64,000 bases of DNA from Stutzerimonas decontaminans (GCF_000661915.1 NZ_CP007509.1:3427501-3491500); one strand, 5' to 3'; counted from the stretch's first letter, positions 38,093-47,066 are shown. Translations and numbers: made by a program. Notes: generated by a model not told the origin, from the letters alone.

Positions 38093-39069
38093 AGCAGGCT
38101 GCATTCGAACGCCTGCATCAGGCGGACTGGCATGAATTCGCCACCCGACTCGACGCACTGGAGCGTGGCAAACCGAGCCCCAGCCAAGCCAGCAGTTTCC
38201 CCGCCGCCTACCGCCAACTGTGCCAGCAGTTGGCGCTAGCCGAGTCTCGCGGTTACAGCAGCCAGCTGGTCGACCAGCTGCGTCAGCTCACCCTGCGCGG
38301 TCATCAGCAGTTCTACCGGCACCGCAGCCCTCTGCCAGGGCGGGTGCTGGGGTTCATCGTTGGCGGCTTTGCGCGCGAAGTCCGCGACCAATGGCGTTAC
38401 GTACTAACCGCCAGCCTGCTGTTCTACGGCAGTCTGATTGGCATGGCGGCCCTGGTATATGCCTTCCCTGAGCTGGTCTACAGCGTCCTGCCGCCCGATC
38501 AGGTAGCACAGATGGAACAGATGTACGATCCGGACGCGAGCCGTCTGGGTCGCTTCGCCGAGCGAGGTGCCGGCGACGACTGGCTGATGTTCGGCTATTA
38601 CGTAATGAACAACATCGGCATCGCCTTCCAGACATTCGCCAGCGGATTGCTGTTCGGTCTCGGCACGCTGTTTTTTCTCCTGTTCAATGGCCTGACGATT
38701 GGCGCAGTGGCCGGCCACCTGAGCAGCATCGGCTACCACCAGCCATTCTGGTCGTTCGTCATCGGTCATGGTGCCTTCGAACTGACCGCAATAACCTTGG
38801 CGGGCGCAGCGGGACTGCAGCTAGGCGTAGCGCTGCTGGCGCCGGGACGACAGACGCGCGCCGAGGCGCTGCGTCAGGCAGCCAAACGCGGTATTCAGCT
38901 GGTAGGTGGTGCCACACTTTTCCTGCTCATCGCCGCGTTCGTCGAAGCCTATTGGTCATCCATGACCCTGGCCACACCTGCAATCAAGTACATCGTCGGC
39001 ACGCTGCTCTGGCTGATCGTCGCCGCTTATTTTTGCCTCGCCGGGCGAGGTCAACATGCAGCTGAGTGA
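38089..39069 (+). CDS. SpoIIM-family (stage II sporulation protein M-like) membrane protein
   Basis: A 326-residue protein. Residues 1-90 form a soluble helical region; from about 105 onward there are five or so helices with the SpoIIM family motifs NNIGIAFQTFASGLLFGLGT and GHGAFELTAITLAG. In sporulating Bacillus SpoIIM helps remodel septal peptidoglycan; this organism does not sporulate, so the role must differ. The start overlaps the RDD gene by 4 nt. Confidence 0.88.
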   Translation: MKQAAFERLHQADWHEFATRLDALERGKPSPSQASSFPAAYRQLCQQLALAESRGYSSQLVDQLRQLTLRGHQQFYRHRSPLPGRVLGFIVGGFAREVRDQWRYVLTASLLFYGSLIGMAALVYAFPELVYSVLPPDQVAQMEQMYDPDASRLGRFAERGAGDDWLMFGYYVMNNIGIAFQTFASGLLFGLGTLFFLLFNGLTIGAVAGHLSSIGYHQPFWSFVIGHGAFELTAITLAGAAGLQLGVALLAPGRQTRAEALRQAAKRGIQLVGGATLFLLIAAFVEAYWSSMTLATPAIKYIVGTLLWLIVAAYFCLAGRGQHAAE

Positions 39070-40612
39070 TGCCTGCGTCTCGATCCGCCCACGTAGTCCA
39101 TGGGAAGCGCTGGACCTCGGCACCCTGCTCGCCAGGCGCCACGCGAAGCTGTTGATGGCGTCCTGGGCGGCCATCACGCTGCCGATTTTCGGCCTGATCA
39201 GCCTGTTGCTTTGGCAGCACCCCAGCGCGGCGCTGCTGTTGTTCTGGTGGCTGAAGCCGCTTTATGAGCGGCTACCGCTGCACATTCTGTCCAGAGCGTT
39301 GTTCGGCGAAACGCCCGGCTTCCGGGAAAGCCTGAAAGCCTTTCCTGGCCTGCTGCGATCGCAATGGTTCGCCAGCCTGACCTGGCGCCGCCTGAGTACA
39401 ACACGCAGTTTCGACCTCCCTGTGCAACAACTTGAGGGGCTCGCCGGCAAAGCGCGCACGCAGCGTCTGGTCACACTGAGCCTGCGCAACGGGCGCGCGG
39501 CGAGCTGGCTGACTGTCGTCGGCGTGCATCTGGAGGGTGCACTCTGGCTCGGTCTGCTCGGCGCGCTGTATTTCCTCTTACCCGCGCAGCTGGTTCAGCG
39601 CTGGAACTGGGAAGACCTGCTCGGGCTCAGCGGGGAATGGCTCTGGCTCGAGCACCTGTCCAACCTGCTCTACGTGCTGGTGCTCATCGTCTGGGAGCCG
39701 ATCTACGTCGCCTGCGGTTTCAGTCTCTATCTCAACCGTCGCACCCATCTGGAAGCCTGGGATATCGAACTGGCCTTCCGCCGCCTGCGTCAGCGCCTGC
39801 TCGGCGCTCTGCCGATGTTGCTGCTTGCCTGCAGCCTGCTGCTCCTGCCAACGCAACAGCTGGCCTGGGCAGCTCCCGCGCCCCAGGCCGACGAAACTCA
39901 GCCCGGCCCGAAAAGCAAACGCCTGCTCAATCAGCCCATGACCAGCGAGGCCGCCCGCGAGCGGATCGACGCCTTGCTCGACCAACCGCCCTTTCAGCAC
40001 CGCGAAACGGTTACACGCTGGCGGCTGGGGGATGGTGACAACGAAGAAAAGCAGCCCGGTGCGCTGGCACGCCTGATCGAGCGCCTGCTTCAGGGCGGCT
40101 CGTTCAGGGGTGACCTGGAACGCCTGGCGCAGATCCTCGAGGTTCTGCTCTGGACCGCGCTGGCGTTGCTCGTCGCGCTTGTACTGTGGCGCTACCGCGA
40201 GTGGTTGCAGACCTTCGGCGGCCGTATGCGATTGCCGAACCGGCGCCGCATGGAGCCGCCGACGCAGCTGTTCGGCCTTGATGTCGCTCCGCAAAGCCTG
40301 CCGGACGATATCGCCGGCGAGGCCGAACGGCTCTGGCAACAAGACCCACGGGCCGCGCTGGCGCTGCTGTATCGCGGCTTGCTCTGCCATTTGCTTAACG
40401 ATTTCCAGCTGCCGTTGAAGGCGGCGCATACCGAGGGCGAGGTTCTGCGGCAGGTACGTGACCTGCAAGTCGAGCCCTTGTCGCGATTTGCTGAACAGCT
40501 CACCCTCCACTGGCAACGACAGGCTTACGGACACTGCACGGCCGAAGTTCAGGTGCGCGACGCACTGTGCGCCGATTGGCGAGCCCTGTTTGCCGTGAGG
40601 ACACGACCATGA
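39056..40612 (+). CDS. Multi-pass membrane protein with C-terminal DUF4129 domain
   Basis: A 518-residue protein. The N-terminal half has about five helices (31-53, 56-70, 155-177, 200-225, 247-268). Residues 250-272 end in a signal-peptidase-like AWA-AP junction and lead into a polar region (273-355). A further helix (about 360-382) precedes the DUF4129 domain (about 420-500, including DPRAALALLYRGLLCHL). It looks like a fusion of a membrane protein and a DUF4129 protein. It overlaps the SpoIIM-like gene by 14 nt. Function unknown. Confidence 0.8.
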   Translation: MQLSDACVSIRPRSPWEALDLGTLLARRHAKLLMASWAAITLPIFGLISLLLWQHPSAALLLFWWLKPLYERLPLHILSRALFGETPGFRESLKAFPGLLRSQWFASLTWRRLSTTRSFDLPVQQLEGLAGKARTQRLVTLSLRNGRAASWLTVVGVHLEGALWLGLLGALYFLLPAQLVQRWNWEDLLGLSGEWLWLEHLSNLLYVLVLIVWEPIYVACGFSLYLNRRTHLEAWDIELAFRRLRQRLLGALPMLLLACSLLLLPTQQLAWAAPAPQADETQPGPKSKRLLNQPMTSEAARERIDALLDQPPFQHRETVTRWRLGDGDNEEKQPGALARLIERLLQGGSFRGDLERLAQILEVLLWTALALLVALVLWRYREWLQTFGGRMRLPNRRRMEPPTQLFGLDVAPQSLPDDIAGEAERLWQQDPRAALALLYRGLLCHLLNDFQLPLKAAHTEGEVLRQVRDLQVEPLSRFAEQLTLHWQRQAYGHCTAEVQVRDALCADWRALFAVRTRP

Positions 40613-41781
40613 CTCGGCCACGCGTGCGCCTTCTCACCGCCGCTGTGGTCCTGCTGTTCGGCCTGCTGATCATCTGGCTGGCCGGCCAATTGCAGCCATA
40701 TGAGGACGTCGTCGAACATGGCCCGGCGCCGCAGGCTCGAAGCAATGACTATCTGGCCGCCGAGCTGTTCCTGCGCGACCTTGGCCTGCGGGTAACCCAC
40801 CACGAAGGCGTCGCCGGGCTGGAGTCGCTGTCTGCCAGCGGCCAGACCCTGCTGCTGCTCGGTGATCGCCGCAACATGACGCCTGGACAGACCGACCGAG
40901 TGCTGGACTGGGCGGCGGCCGGCGGACATCTGGTGATAGTCGCAGAGCGGCTGTGGGATGAGAAAACCGGCAAAAGCGGCGATCTACTACTCGATCAACT
41001 CAATCTGCAGCAGTACTCCACCAGGGATTTGGATAACGACACCCAAGTGCCACAGCCGTCCGCTGCTGAACAGCATCCGCAATTGACCAAGCTGTATCTG
41101 GAGAACGAAAGCGCGCCGGCCTATCTCGCCTTCGATACCGATTTCCATCTCTACGACGCCGATAACCGCGCCCACGCCTGGGCCAACAGCGCAGGCGCTA
41201 CGCATATGCTGCAACTGCAGCACGGCGAAGGGCTGGTCACCGCACTGACCGACAGCTGGATCTGGCAGAACCGCAACATCGACCAGTACGATCACGCCTG
41301 GCTGCTCTGGTACCTGACCCAGGACAGCGAAGTAACCCTGGTGCACCGCAGCGAACACGACAGTCTGCTGGCACAACTGCGCCGTCATTTCCCAGAGTTG
41401 CTCACAGCGCTGGGGCTGCTCATGCTGTTCGCACTCTGGCATGCCGGGCAGCGCTTCGGCCCGCAGCTATCGCCCGCCAACCCGGCGCGCCGCCAGCTGC
41501 AGGAGCATCTGCGCGGATCGGCCGAGTTTCTGCTACGCCATGAACGCGAGCAAAGCCTCCTGCAGCGTCTCCAGCAAGACATTCAGCGCCGAGCCAGCCA
41601 GTGCCATCCAGGCTTCGCCCAGCTTCCGCTCAGCGGACAGCTGACCTTGCTCGCACAACTTTCCAGCCTGCCGCCTGCCAGCATCGAACAGGCCATGCGT
41701 CCGCTGCCGCAGCAACGCCTGTCAGCCACCGAATTCACCCGGCAGGTCGCCCACCTGCAAACCCTCAGGAATGCCCTATGA
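40609..41781 (+). CDS. DUF4350-type membrane-anchored protein
   Basis: A 390-residue protein with an N-terminal helix (8-25), a GATase-like extracytoplasmic domain typical of DUF4350 (about 40-240, with LLLLGDRRNMTPGQTDRVLD) and a second helix (about 262-280) leading to a cytoplasmic, Arg/Gln-rich C-terminus of about 105 residues. This topology could link the periplasm to the cytosolic ATPase encoded next. ATGA overlaps at both ends. Function unknown. Confidence 0.82.
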   Translation: MTRPRVRLLTAAVVLLFGLLIIWLAGQLQPYEDVVEHGPAPQARSNDYLAAELFLRDLGLRVTHHEGVAGLESLSASGQTLLLLGDRRNMTPGQTDRVLDWAAAGGHLVIVAERLWDEKTGKSGDLLLDQLNLQQYSTRDLDNDTQVPQPSAAEQHPQLTKLYLENESAPAYLAFDTDFHLYDADNRAHAWANSAGATHMLQLQHGEGLVTALTDSWIWQNRNIDQYDHAWLLWYLTQDSEVTLVHRSEHDSLLAQLRRHFPELLTALGLLMLFALWHAGQRFGPQLSPANPARRQLQEHLRGSAEFLLRHEREQSLLQRLQQDIQRRASQCHPGFAQLPLSGQLTLLAQLSSLPPASIEQAMRPLPQQRLSATEFTRQVAHLQTLRNAL

Positions 41782-42791
41782 GCGAACACACCTCCGAATC
41801 GAACAGCGCCGCTCCGAGCGCCACTCCAGCGAGCCAGCGTCTGCGAGCCAGCCAGCTCGCCCAGGCGCTGCGCGAAGAGCTACACAAGGCGGTCGTTGGC
41901 CAGCACGAGGTCATTGACGGCGTCCTTACTGCGCTGATCGCTGGCGGCCACGTGCTGATCGAGGGCGTTCCCGGACTGGGCAAGACGTTGCTGGTACGGG
42001 CGCTGGCGCGCTGCTTTGGCGGCGAGTTCTCGCGCATCCAGTTCACCCCGGACCTGATGCCCAGTGACGTCACCGGCCATGCTGTCTACGACATGCAGAG
42101 CGAGCAGTTCAAGCTGCGCAAGGGACCGGTTTTCACCAACCTTCTACTGGCCGATGAAATCAACCGTGCGCCAGCCAAGACTCAGGCTGCGCTGCTCGAG
42201 GTGATGCAGGAGCGGCAAGTGACCCTAGAAGGCAGGGCCCTGGCCGTGCCGCAGCCCTTTCTGGTCATGGCTACGCAGAACCCCATCGAGCAGGAGGGAA
42301 CTTATCCGTTGCCTGAAGCCGAGCTCGACCGCTTCATGCTGATGTTGCGCATGGATTACCCGCAGGCGAACGAAGAGCTGGAGCTGGTGCGTCAGGTCAC
42401 ACGTTCGGCACGGGCCGATATGCTCGACGTCAGCGCCTTGCGCCAGCTGGTGCAGGCCCGCGATGTGCTGGCCCTGCAGAAGATTGCCAGCGAACTGCCG
42501 CTGGACGATCAGGTGCTCGACTATGCCGTGCGCCTGGCGCGCAGCACGCGCAGCTGGCCAGGCCTGGCGCTGGGTGCCGGCCCCCGCGCATCGATCGCGC
42601 TGGTTCGCGGTGGTCGCGCCAGAGCGCTGCTGCGCGGTGGCGAGTTCGTCACGCCAGATGACATCAAGGGCTGTGCGTTGGCGGTACTGCGCCATCGCGT
42701 ACGCCTTTCGGCAGAACTGGACATCGAAGGACTGTCGGTGGACCAGGTGCTGCAGCAGCTACTCGATCAGGTCGCGGCGCCACGCGCATGA
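41778..42791 (+). CDS. MoxR-family AAA+ ATPase
   Basis: A 337-residue AAA+ ATPase with Walker A GVPGLGKT, Walker B LLLADEINRAPAKTQAALLE, sensor 1 MATQNP and the lid region including SIALVRGGRARALL. MoxR proteins act as chaperones that mature or activate protein complexes, often with von Willebrand A or DUF58 partners. Its start overlaps the DUF4350 gene and its stop overlaps the DUF58 gene, each by ATGA. Confidence 0.93.
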   Translation: MSEHTSESNSAAPSATPASQRLRASQLAQALREELHKAVVGQHEVIDGVLTALIAGGHVLIEGVPGLGKTLLVRALARCFGGEFSRIQFTPDLMPSDVTGHAVYDMQSEQFKLRKGPVFTNLLLADEINRAPAKTQAALLEVMQERQVTLEGRALAVPQPFLVMATQNPIEQEGTYPLPEAELDRFMLMLRMDYPQANEELELVRQVTRSARADMLDVSALRQLVQARDVLALQKIASELPLDDQVLDYAVRLARSTRSWPGLALGAGPRASIALVRGGRARALLRGGEFVTPDDIKGCALAVLRHRVRLSAELDIEGLSVDQVLQQLLDQVAAPRA

Positions 42792-44116
42792 CGCCATCAC
42801 GTCGCCTGCTCGTTGCGCTGACCGCGCTGGCGCTGCTGGCCATTCTCCTTGGCATTCTCGCTGCGCTCGGCGTTGAGGCCGGGCACTGGCAGTCCGCTTG
42901 GTGGGGCCTGTTGCTGGCGTTGGGAATGCTGGCATTAGTCGATGCCTTCAATCTGACGCGACTGCCGTCGCCTGCGCTGCAACGCAGCCTGTCGGGAAAC
43001 CTGCCGCTGGGCCACTGGAGCAATGTGCAGCTGCTGGTGCGCAACGAGCACTCCCGCGCTGTCGAACTGGAGCTATTCGACCACGTGCCGGATGGGATGC
43101 TTTTCGAACAGCTGCCGCAACGCATGCGCCTTGAGCTCGGGGAGCATTGCCAACTCGCCTATCGACTGCGCCCAGTAAGGCGCGGACGCTTCTTCTTCCA
43201 GCGCTGCGACATGCAGCTGAGCAGTCCTATGGGACTATGGCGCAGCAAACGCCAGCTGCCACTGACCGACGAGACGCGGGTGTACCCCGACTTCGCCCAG
43301 TTGCACGGCGCCGGGCTGCAGGCGATCGACATCTGGCTGAACCGCCTCGGCGTACGCCAGCAGCCGAGGCGCGGACTGGGGCTGGAGTTTCATCAACTGC
43401 GCGAATTTCGCGAGGGCGATACGCTGCGGCAGATCGACTGGAAGGCCACGGCACGCGCGCGCACTCCGATTGCCCGCGAGTATCAGGACGAACGCGACCA
43501 GCAGATCATGCTGATGCTCGACTGCGGGCGGCGGATGCGTAGCCAGGATGGGGAACTCACCCACTTCGACCACGCACTCAATGCCGGCCTGTTGCTTGCC
43601 TATGCCGCACTGCGCCAGGGCGATGCAGTGGGTGCCTGCACCTTCGCCGGCGAACAGCCACGGCATGTTGCGCCAGCCAAGGGGCAACAACAGCTGCACG
43701 TACTGCTGAACAGCCTTTACGACCTGCAGCCCACCCAGCAACCGGCGGACTACGGCGCAGCGGTCGAGCAGTTGCTGGCCCGCCAGCAGCGCCAGGCACT
43801 GGTGATCGTACTGAGCAATCTACGCGACGAAGACGATGGGGAGCTGCACGCTGCGCTGAAGCGACTTTCGCGCCGTCACCGCGTGCTGTTGGTGAGCCTG
43901 CGCGAAGAAGTGCTGGATCAGCTGCGCTTGCGGCCGGTGCAAAGCCTGGATGACGCGCTCGACTACTGCGGCGCGCAGGACTACCTGAGCGCCCGCCAGG
44001 CGCTGCACAAACGCCTCATCGCCAATGGCATGCCGATGCTCGACGTCCAGCCGTGCGATCTAGGACCGGCATTGGTCGGACGCTACTTGGCATGGAAGAA
44101 GACCGGGACGCTGTAG
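42788..44116 (+). CDS. DUF58 (vWA-like) membrane-anchored protein
   Basis: A 442-residue protein with two N-terminal helices (about 7-28 and 36-52), a beta-rich middle and the DUF58 domain with GLGLEFHQLREFREGDTLRQ and IDWKATARARTPIAREYQ. The von Willebrand A-like fold follows; at the MIDAS position D-x-S-x-S reads DCGRR (245-249), so metal-dependent adhesion is probably lost. DUF58 proteins are usual partners of MoxR. Last gene of the operon; it converges with a PilZ gene 5 nt away. Confidence 0.9.
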   Translation: MTPSRRLLVALTALALLAILLGILAALGVEAGHWQSAWWGLLLALGMLALVDAFNLTRLPSPALQRSLSGNLPLGHWSNVQLLVRNEHSRAVELELFDHVPDGMLFEQLPQRMRLELGEHCQLAYRLRPVRRGRFFFQRCDMQLSSPMGLWRSKRQLPLTDETRVYPDFAQLHGAGLQAIDIWLNRLGVRQQPRRGLGLEFHQLREFREGDTLRQIDWKATARARTPIAREYQDERDQQIMLMLDCGRRMRSQDGELTHFDHALNAGLLLAYAALRQGDAVGACTFAGEQPRHVAPAKGQQQLHVLLNSLYDLQPTQQPADYGAAVEQLLARQQRQALVIVLSNLRDEDDGELHAALKRLSRRHRVLLVSLREEVLDQLRLRPVQSLDDALDYCGAQDYLSARQALHKRLIANGMPMLDVQPCDLGPALVGRYLAWKKTGTL

Positions 44117-44121
44117 ACGCC

Positions 44122-44550
44122 TTACAGACCGTGACAGCAATCCTTGTCGGTAAATCGGTCGGGTGCCGGGCTGGAATGATGCGCCAGCGGGATGTGCAGC
44201 ATCGGCTGAAAGCTGAAGTAGTGATGCAACGCGGAGATCATTTCGCGGATTTCGCCGGGCGGGTCGATCAGGGAAAAACCGGTGTCGTAACTGCCCGGCG
44301 TGACATCCTCGCTGGACCACAGGCTGAACGCGCTGAAGTCCACATGACGCGGTTGGCCAGTCTGGCCGGGAATCTTCAGGCGCATCTCGAAACGGACACC
44401 GAGCATCATCGGATAGGGACTGATCAACATCAGTCCGCCTTCCGACAGATTGCCAATAAAGCCCAGCGGCTTCTCGGTGAACCGGTTGAATACGTTGAGG
44501 TAGTACGGCAACTGATGCCGCTGGATACGACGCTGGTTCGCCATGTTCAT
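44122..44550 (-). CDS. PilZ-domain c-di-GMP-binding protein
   Basis: A 142-residue PilZ protein. The c-di-GMP motif is intact: RxxxR in NQRRIQRHQ near residue 7 and NxSxxG in NLSEGGL. The rest is the PilZ barrel plus a C-terminal helix and a His/Cys-rich tail (DKDCCHGL). Output partner unknown. Start at ATG 44550 (an alternative ATG at 44544). It is the third gene of a minus-strand group with the DUF4124 and lipoprotein genes. Matches the P. aeruginosa PilZ gene in the same neighbourhood. Confidence 0.88.
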   Translation of the reverse strand: MNMANQRRIQRHQLPYYLNVFNRFTEKPLGFIGNLSEGGLMLISPYPMMLGVRFEMRLKIPGQTGQPRHVDFSAFSLWSSEDVTPGSYDTGFSLIDPPGEIREMISALHHYFSFQPMLHIPLAHHSSPAPDRFTDKDCCHGL

Positions 44551-44597
44551 GTCGTCGGAGCCTTCAGCCTTAACCCTGCAATTCGAGTCCTGTCGGC

Positions 44598-45020
44598 TCA
44601 ACTGCATTCCTGGCCGATACGCGTCGCCAGGCGCTGTCGAGCCGCCTCTACTTCACTTTCACTGTAGTAGACGCGCTCTCCTGCCGCATTGTTACGAAAA
44701 AATCGTCCGCCGAGCTGCAGCTGCGACAGTTGCCTGCGCAGCCCCTGGCACTCCTGCTCCCGGGCGGCCTGAAGCTGGCTGGCCTGCTCGCGCGCTGCCT
44801 GCTGTTCCTGCCGCCGGGCGTCGAAGAAACGTTCGCTGCGCGCCTCACGCTCGCGGGTCTGCTCGTCCCGCTCAACCACTTGCGGACGCACCTCGACCTG
44901 CTCGGCCCCGGCGGCTGGGCGCTGGCCAAAATGCACGCGACCATCGGCATCGGTCCAACGATAGATCTGTGCGCAGGCCAGCGTCGGCAGCAGCATGGCG
45001 GTAAGAAGCAACGCTCGCAT
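44598..45020 (-). CDS. DUF4124 domain exported protein
   Basis: A 140-residue protein with a short signal peptide (1-18, ending ACA) and the DUF4124 motif IYRWTDADGRVHFGQRPAAG. The remainder is a long Arg/Gln/Glu-rich coiled-coil region. DUF4124 proteins are periplasmic and of unknown function. Between the lipoprotein and PilZ genes, with 25-nt and 47-nt gaps. Confidence 0.85.
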   Translation of the reverse strand: MRALLLTAMLLPTLACAQIYRWTDADGRVHFGQRPAAGAEQVEVRPQVVERDEQTREREARSERFFDARRQEQQAAREQASQLQAAREQECQGLRRQLSQLQLGGRFFRNNAAGERVYYSESEVEAARQRLATRIGQECS

Positions 45021-45045
45021 GTTCCCTCACCTGAATTTCACGAAG

Positions 45046-45423
45046 TCAGCGCTTGGCCGGCTGAACGACCACTGGCGGCTCGACATGATAGTGGCCCAGC
45101 TGCCTCAGCGTCTCCAGGCGCGCTCGGGCACGGTAGGCATATTCGCTGGCCGGGTAGCGTTCGACGATGAAGCGGTAGGTTTCGCCAGCGTCAACGAACA
45201 ATCCCTGGCGCTCCAGGCATTGCCCGCGCAGCAGGGAAATCTCCGGCTGCACCTGGCTGCGCGGCTTGCTGCGCCGTTCCGCCTGCGACAGAGACTGCAT
45301 CACCCGCTCGCAGTTGTCCGCCTCGTAGTGCTGATAAGCCGCATCCAGGTGGCGATCGAAAGCATGACGGCTGCTGCAGCCGACGGTCAGAAGACTCAGA
45401 AAAATGATGATCAAGGTGCGCAT
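45046..45423 (-). CDS. Lipoprotein with TPR-like repeats
   Basis: A 125-residue lipoprotein: the signal peptide ends in the lipobox LTVGC, and residue S after the Cys favours outer-membrane sorting. The mature part resembles a tetratricopeptide segment (YQHYEADNCERVMQSLSQAE; RYPASEYAYRARARLETL), as in BamD-like or YbgF-like proteins. Role unknown. First gene of the three-gene minus-strand group; divergent from pyruvate kinase. Confidence 0.82.
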   Translation of the reverse strand: MRTLIIIFLSLLTVGCSSRHAFDRHLDAAYQHYEADNCERVMQSLSQAERRSKPRSQVQPEISLLRGQCLERQGLFVDAGETYRFIVERYPASEYAYRARARLETLRQLGHYHVEPPVVVQPAKR

Positions 45424-45573
45424 GGGTTCCTCCGTATGCCACCTGTATCGACCGTATTGGAAAAACCTGCAGACAGCCTGTCAGACCGGGCCGAAAGAGT
45501 AGTGCCCGCCGAGCGATGACTACAACCGGCGAGCATAGTAGCCTCGCAGCCAGCCAGAAAAAGGAGCAATTGA

Positions 45574-47022
45574 ATGATTCCGCGTCGCACCAAGATCGTC
45601 GCCACCCTAGGCCCAGCCAGCAGCTCGCCGGAGGTGCTGGAAAAGATGATCGTCGCCGGGCTGGACGTCGCCCGCCTGAATTTCTCCCACGGCAACCCAG
45701 AAGAGCATCGCGCCCGGGCCGAGCTGGTTCGCGAAATCGCCGCCCGCCATGGCCGCTTCGTCGCGCTGCTCGGAGACCTGCAGGGGCCAAAGATCCGTAT
45801 CGCCAAGTTCACCGACAAGCGCATCGAACTCAAGGAAGGCGACCGGTTTCGCTTCTCCGTGACCCACCCGCGCGATGCCGGCAACCAGGAAGTGGTCGGT
45901 ATCGACTATCCGGACCTGGTCAAAGACTGCACCGTCGGCGACGAACTGCTGCTTGATGACGGGCGCGTAGTGATGCGCGTCGACAACGCCACGGCTGATG
46001 AACTGCATTGCACCGTGTTGATCGGCGGACCGCTGTCGGACAACAAGGGCATTAATCGCCGAGGTGGCGGCCTGACTGCACCGGCGCTGACCAACAAGGA
46101 CAAGGCCGACATCAAACTGGCCGCGGACCTGCAGCTGGATTACCTTGCAGTCTCCTTCCCGCGCGATGCAGCGGACATGGAGCTGGCACGCCGCCTGCGC
46201 GACGAAGCCGGCTCCGACGCCTGGCTGATCGCCAAGATCGAGCGTGCCGAGGCGGTTGCCGATGATGAAGCACTGGACGGCCTGATCCGCGCCAGCGATG
46301 GCGTGATGGTTGCGCGCGGCGATCTGGGCGTTGAAATCGGCGACGCCGAACTGGTCGGCATCCAGAAGAAGATCATTCTGCACGCCCGCCGGCACAACAA
46401 GGTGGTGATCACTGCGACGCAGATGATGGAGTCGATGATCCACAGCCCGATGCCGACCCGCGCCGAGGTGTCCGATGTAGCCAACGCGGTACTGGACTAC
46501 ACCGACGCAGTGATGCTCTCGGCCGAGAGTGCCGCCGGCGAATACCCGGTCGAGGCGATCAAGGCCATGGCCCGCGTATGCTGCGGCGCGGAAAAGCATC
46601 CGACCAGTACCAAGTCCGGGCACCGTCTTGGCCAACAATTCGAACGCTGTGACGAAAGCGCTGCGCTGGCTGCGATGTACACGGCCAACCACTTCCCTGG
46701 CGTCAAGGCGATCATCGCCCTGACCGAAAGTGGGTACACGCCGCTGATCATGTCGCGTATCCGTTCTTCAGTGCCGATCTTCGCCTTTTCGCCGCATCGC
46801 GAAACCCAGGCTCGCGTGGCGCTGTTCCGTGGCGTGCAGACCATTCCATTCGATCCAGCGGCGCTGCCTGCCGACAAGGTCAGTCAGATGGCCGTCGAGG
46901 AACTGCTCAAGCGCAACATCGTGCAGCCCGGCGACTGGGTGGTGCTCACCAAGGGTGACAGTTACCACGACAGCACCGGCGGCACCAACACGATGAAAAT
47001 CCTGCGGGTGGGCGATCAGTAA
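45574..47022 (+). CDS. pykA: Pyruvate kinase
   Basis: A 482-residue glycolytic enzyme converting phosphoenolpyruvate and ADP to pyruvate and ATP. It has RRTKIVATLGPASS, the substrate-site segment MVARGDLGVEIG and the K+/Mg2+ region ITATQMMESMI. The regulatory C-terminal domain is complete. AAGGAG precedes the ATG. Pseudomonads have two isozymes; by neighbourhood this is the PykA type. Confidence 0.95.
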   Translation: MIPRRTKIVATLGPASSSPEVLEKMIVAGLDVARLNFSHGNPEEHRARAELVREIAARHGRFVALLGDLQGPKIRIAKFTDKRIELKEGDRFRFSVTHPRDAGNQEVVGIDYPDLVKDCTVGDELLLDDGRVVMRVDNATADELHCTVLIGGPLSDNKGINRRGGGLTAPALTNKDKADIKLAADLQLDYLAVSFPRDAADMELARRLRDEAGSDAWLIAKIERAEAVADDEALDGLIRASDGVMVARGDLGVEIGDAELVGIQKKIILHARRHNKVVITATQMMESMIHSPMPTRAEVSDVANAVLDYTDAVMLSAESAAGEYPVEAIKAMARVCCGAEKHPTSTKSGHRLGQQFERCDESAALAAMYTANHFPGVKAIIALTESGYTPLIMSRIRSSVPIFAFSPHRETQARVALFRGVQTIPFDPAALPADKVSQMAVEELLKRNIVQPGDWVVLTKGDSYHDSTGGTNTMKILRVGDQ

Positions 47023-47038
47023 GCTCGACGGGATTTGA

Positions 47039-47066
47039 CATGAGGCCGGCTTATGCCGGCCTCATG
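47039..47066. terminator. Shared terminator of pyruvate kinase and the ferredoxin reductase gene
   Basis: CATGAGGCCGGC (47039-47050), loop TTAT, GCCGGCCTCATG (47055-47066): a perfect 12-bp stem followed by CTTT. The loop and right arm lie within the last codons of the minus-strand gene, whose stop codon is in the loop. Confidence 0.8.

Noticed and set aside
45607..46692. Minus-strand frame of about 361 codons
   Set aside because: Antisense to pyruvate kinase.
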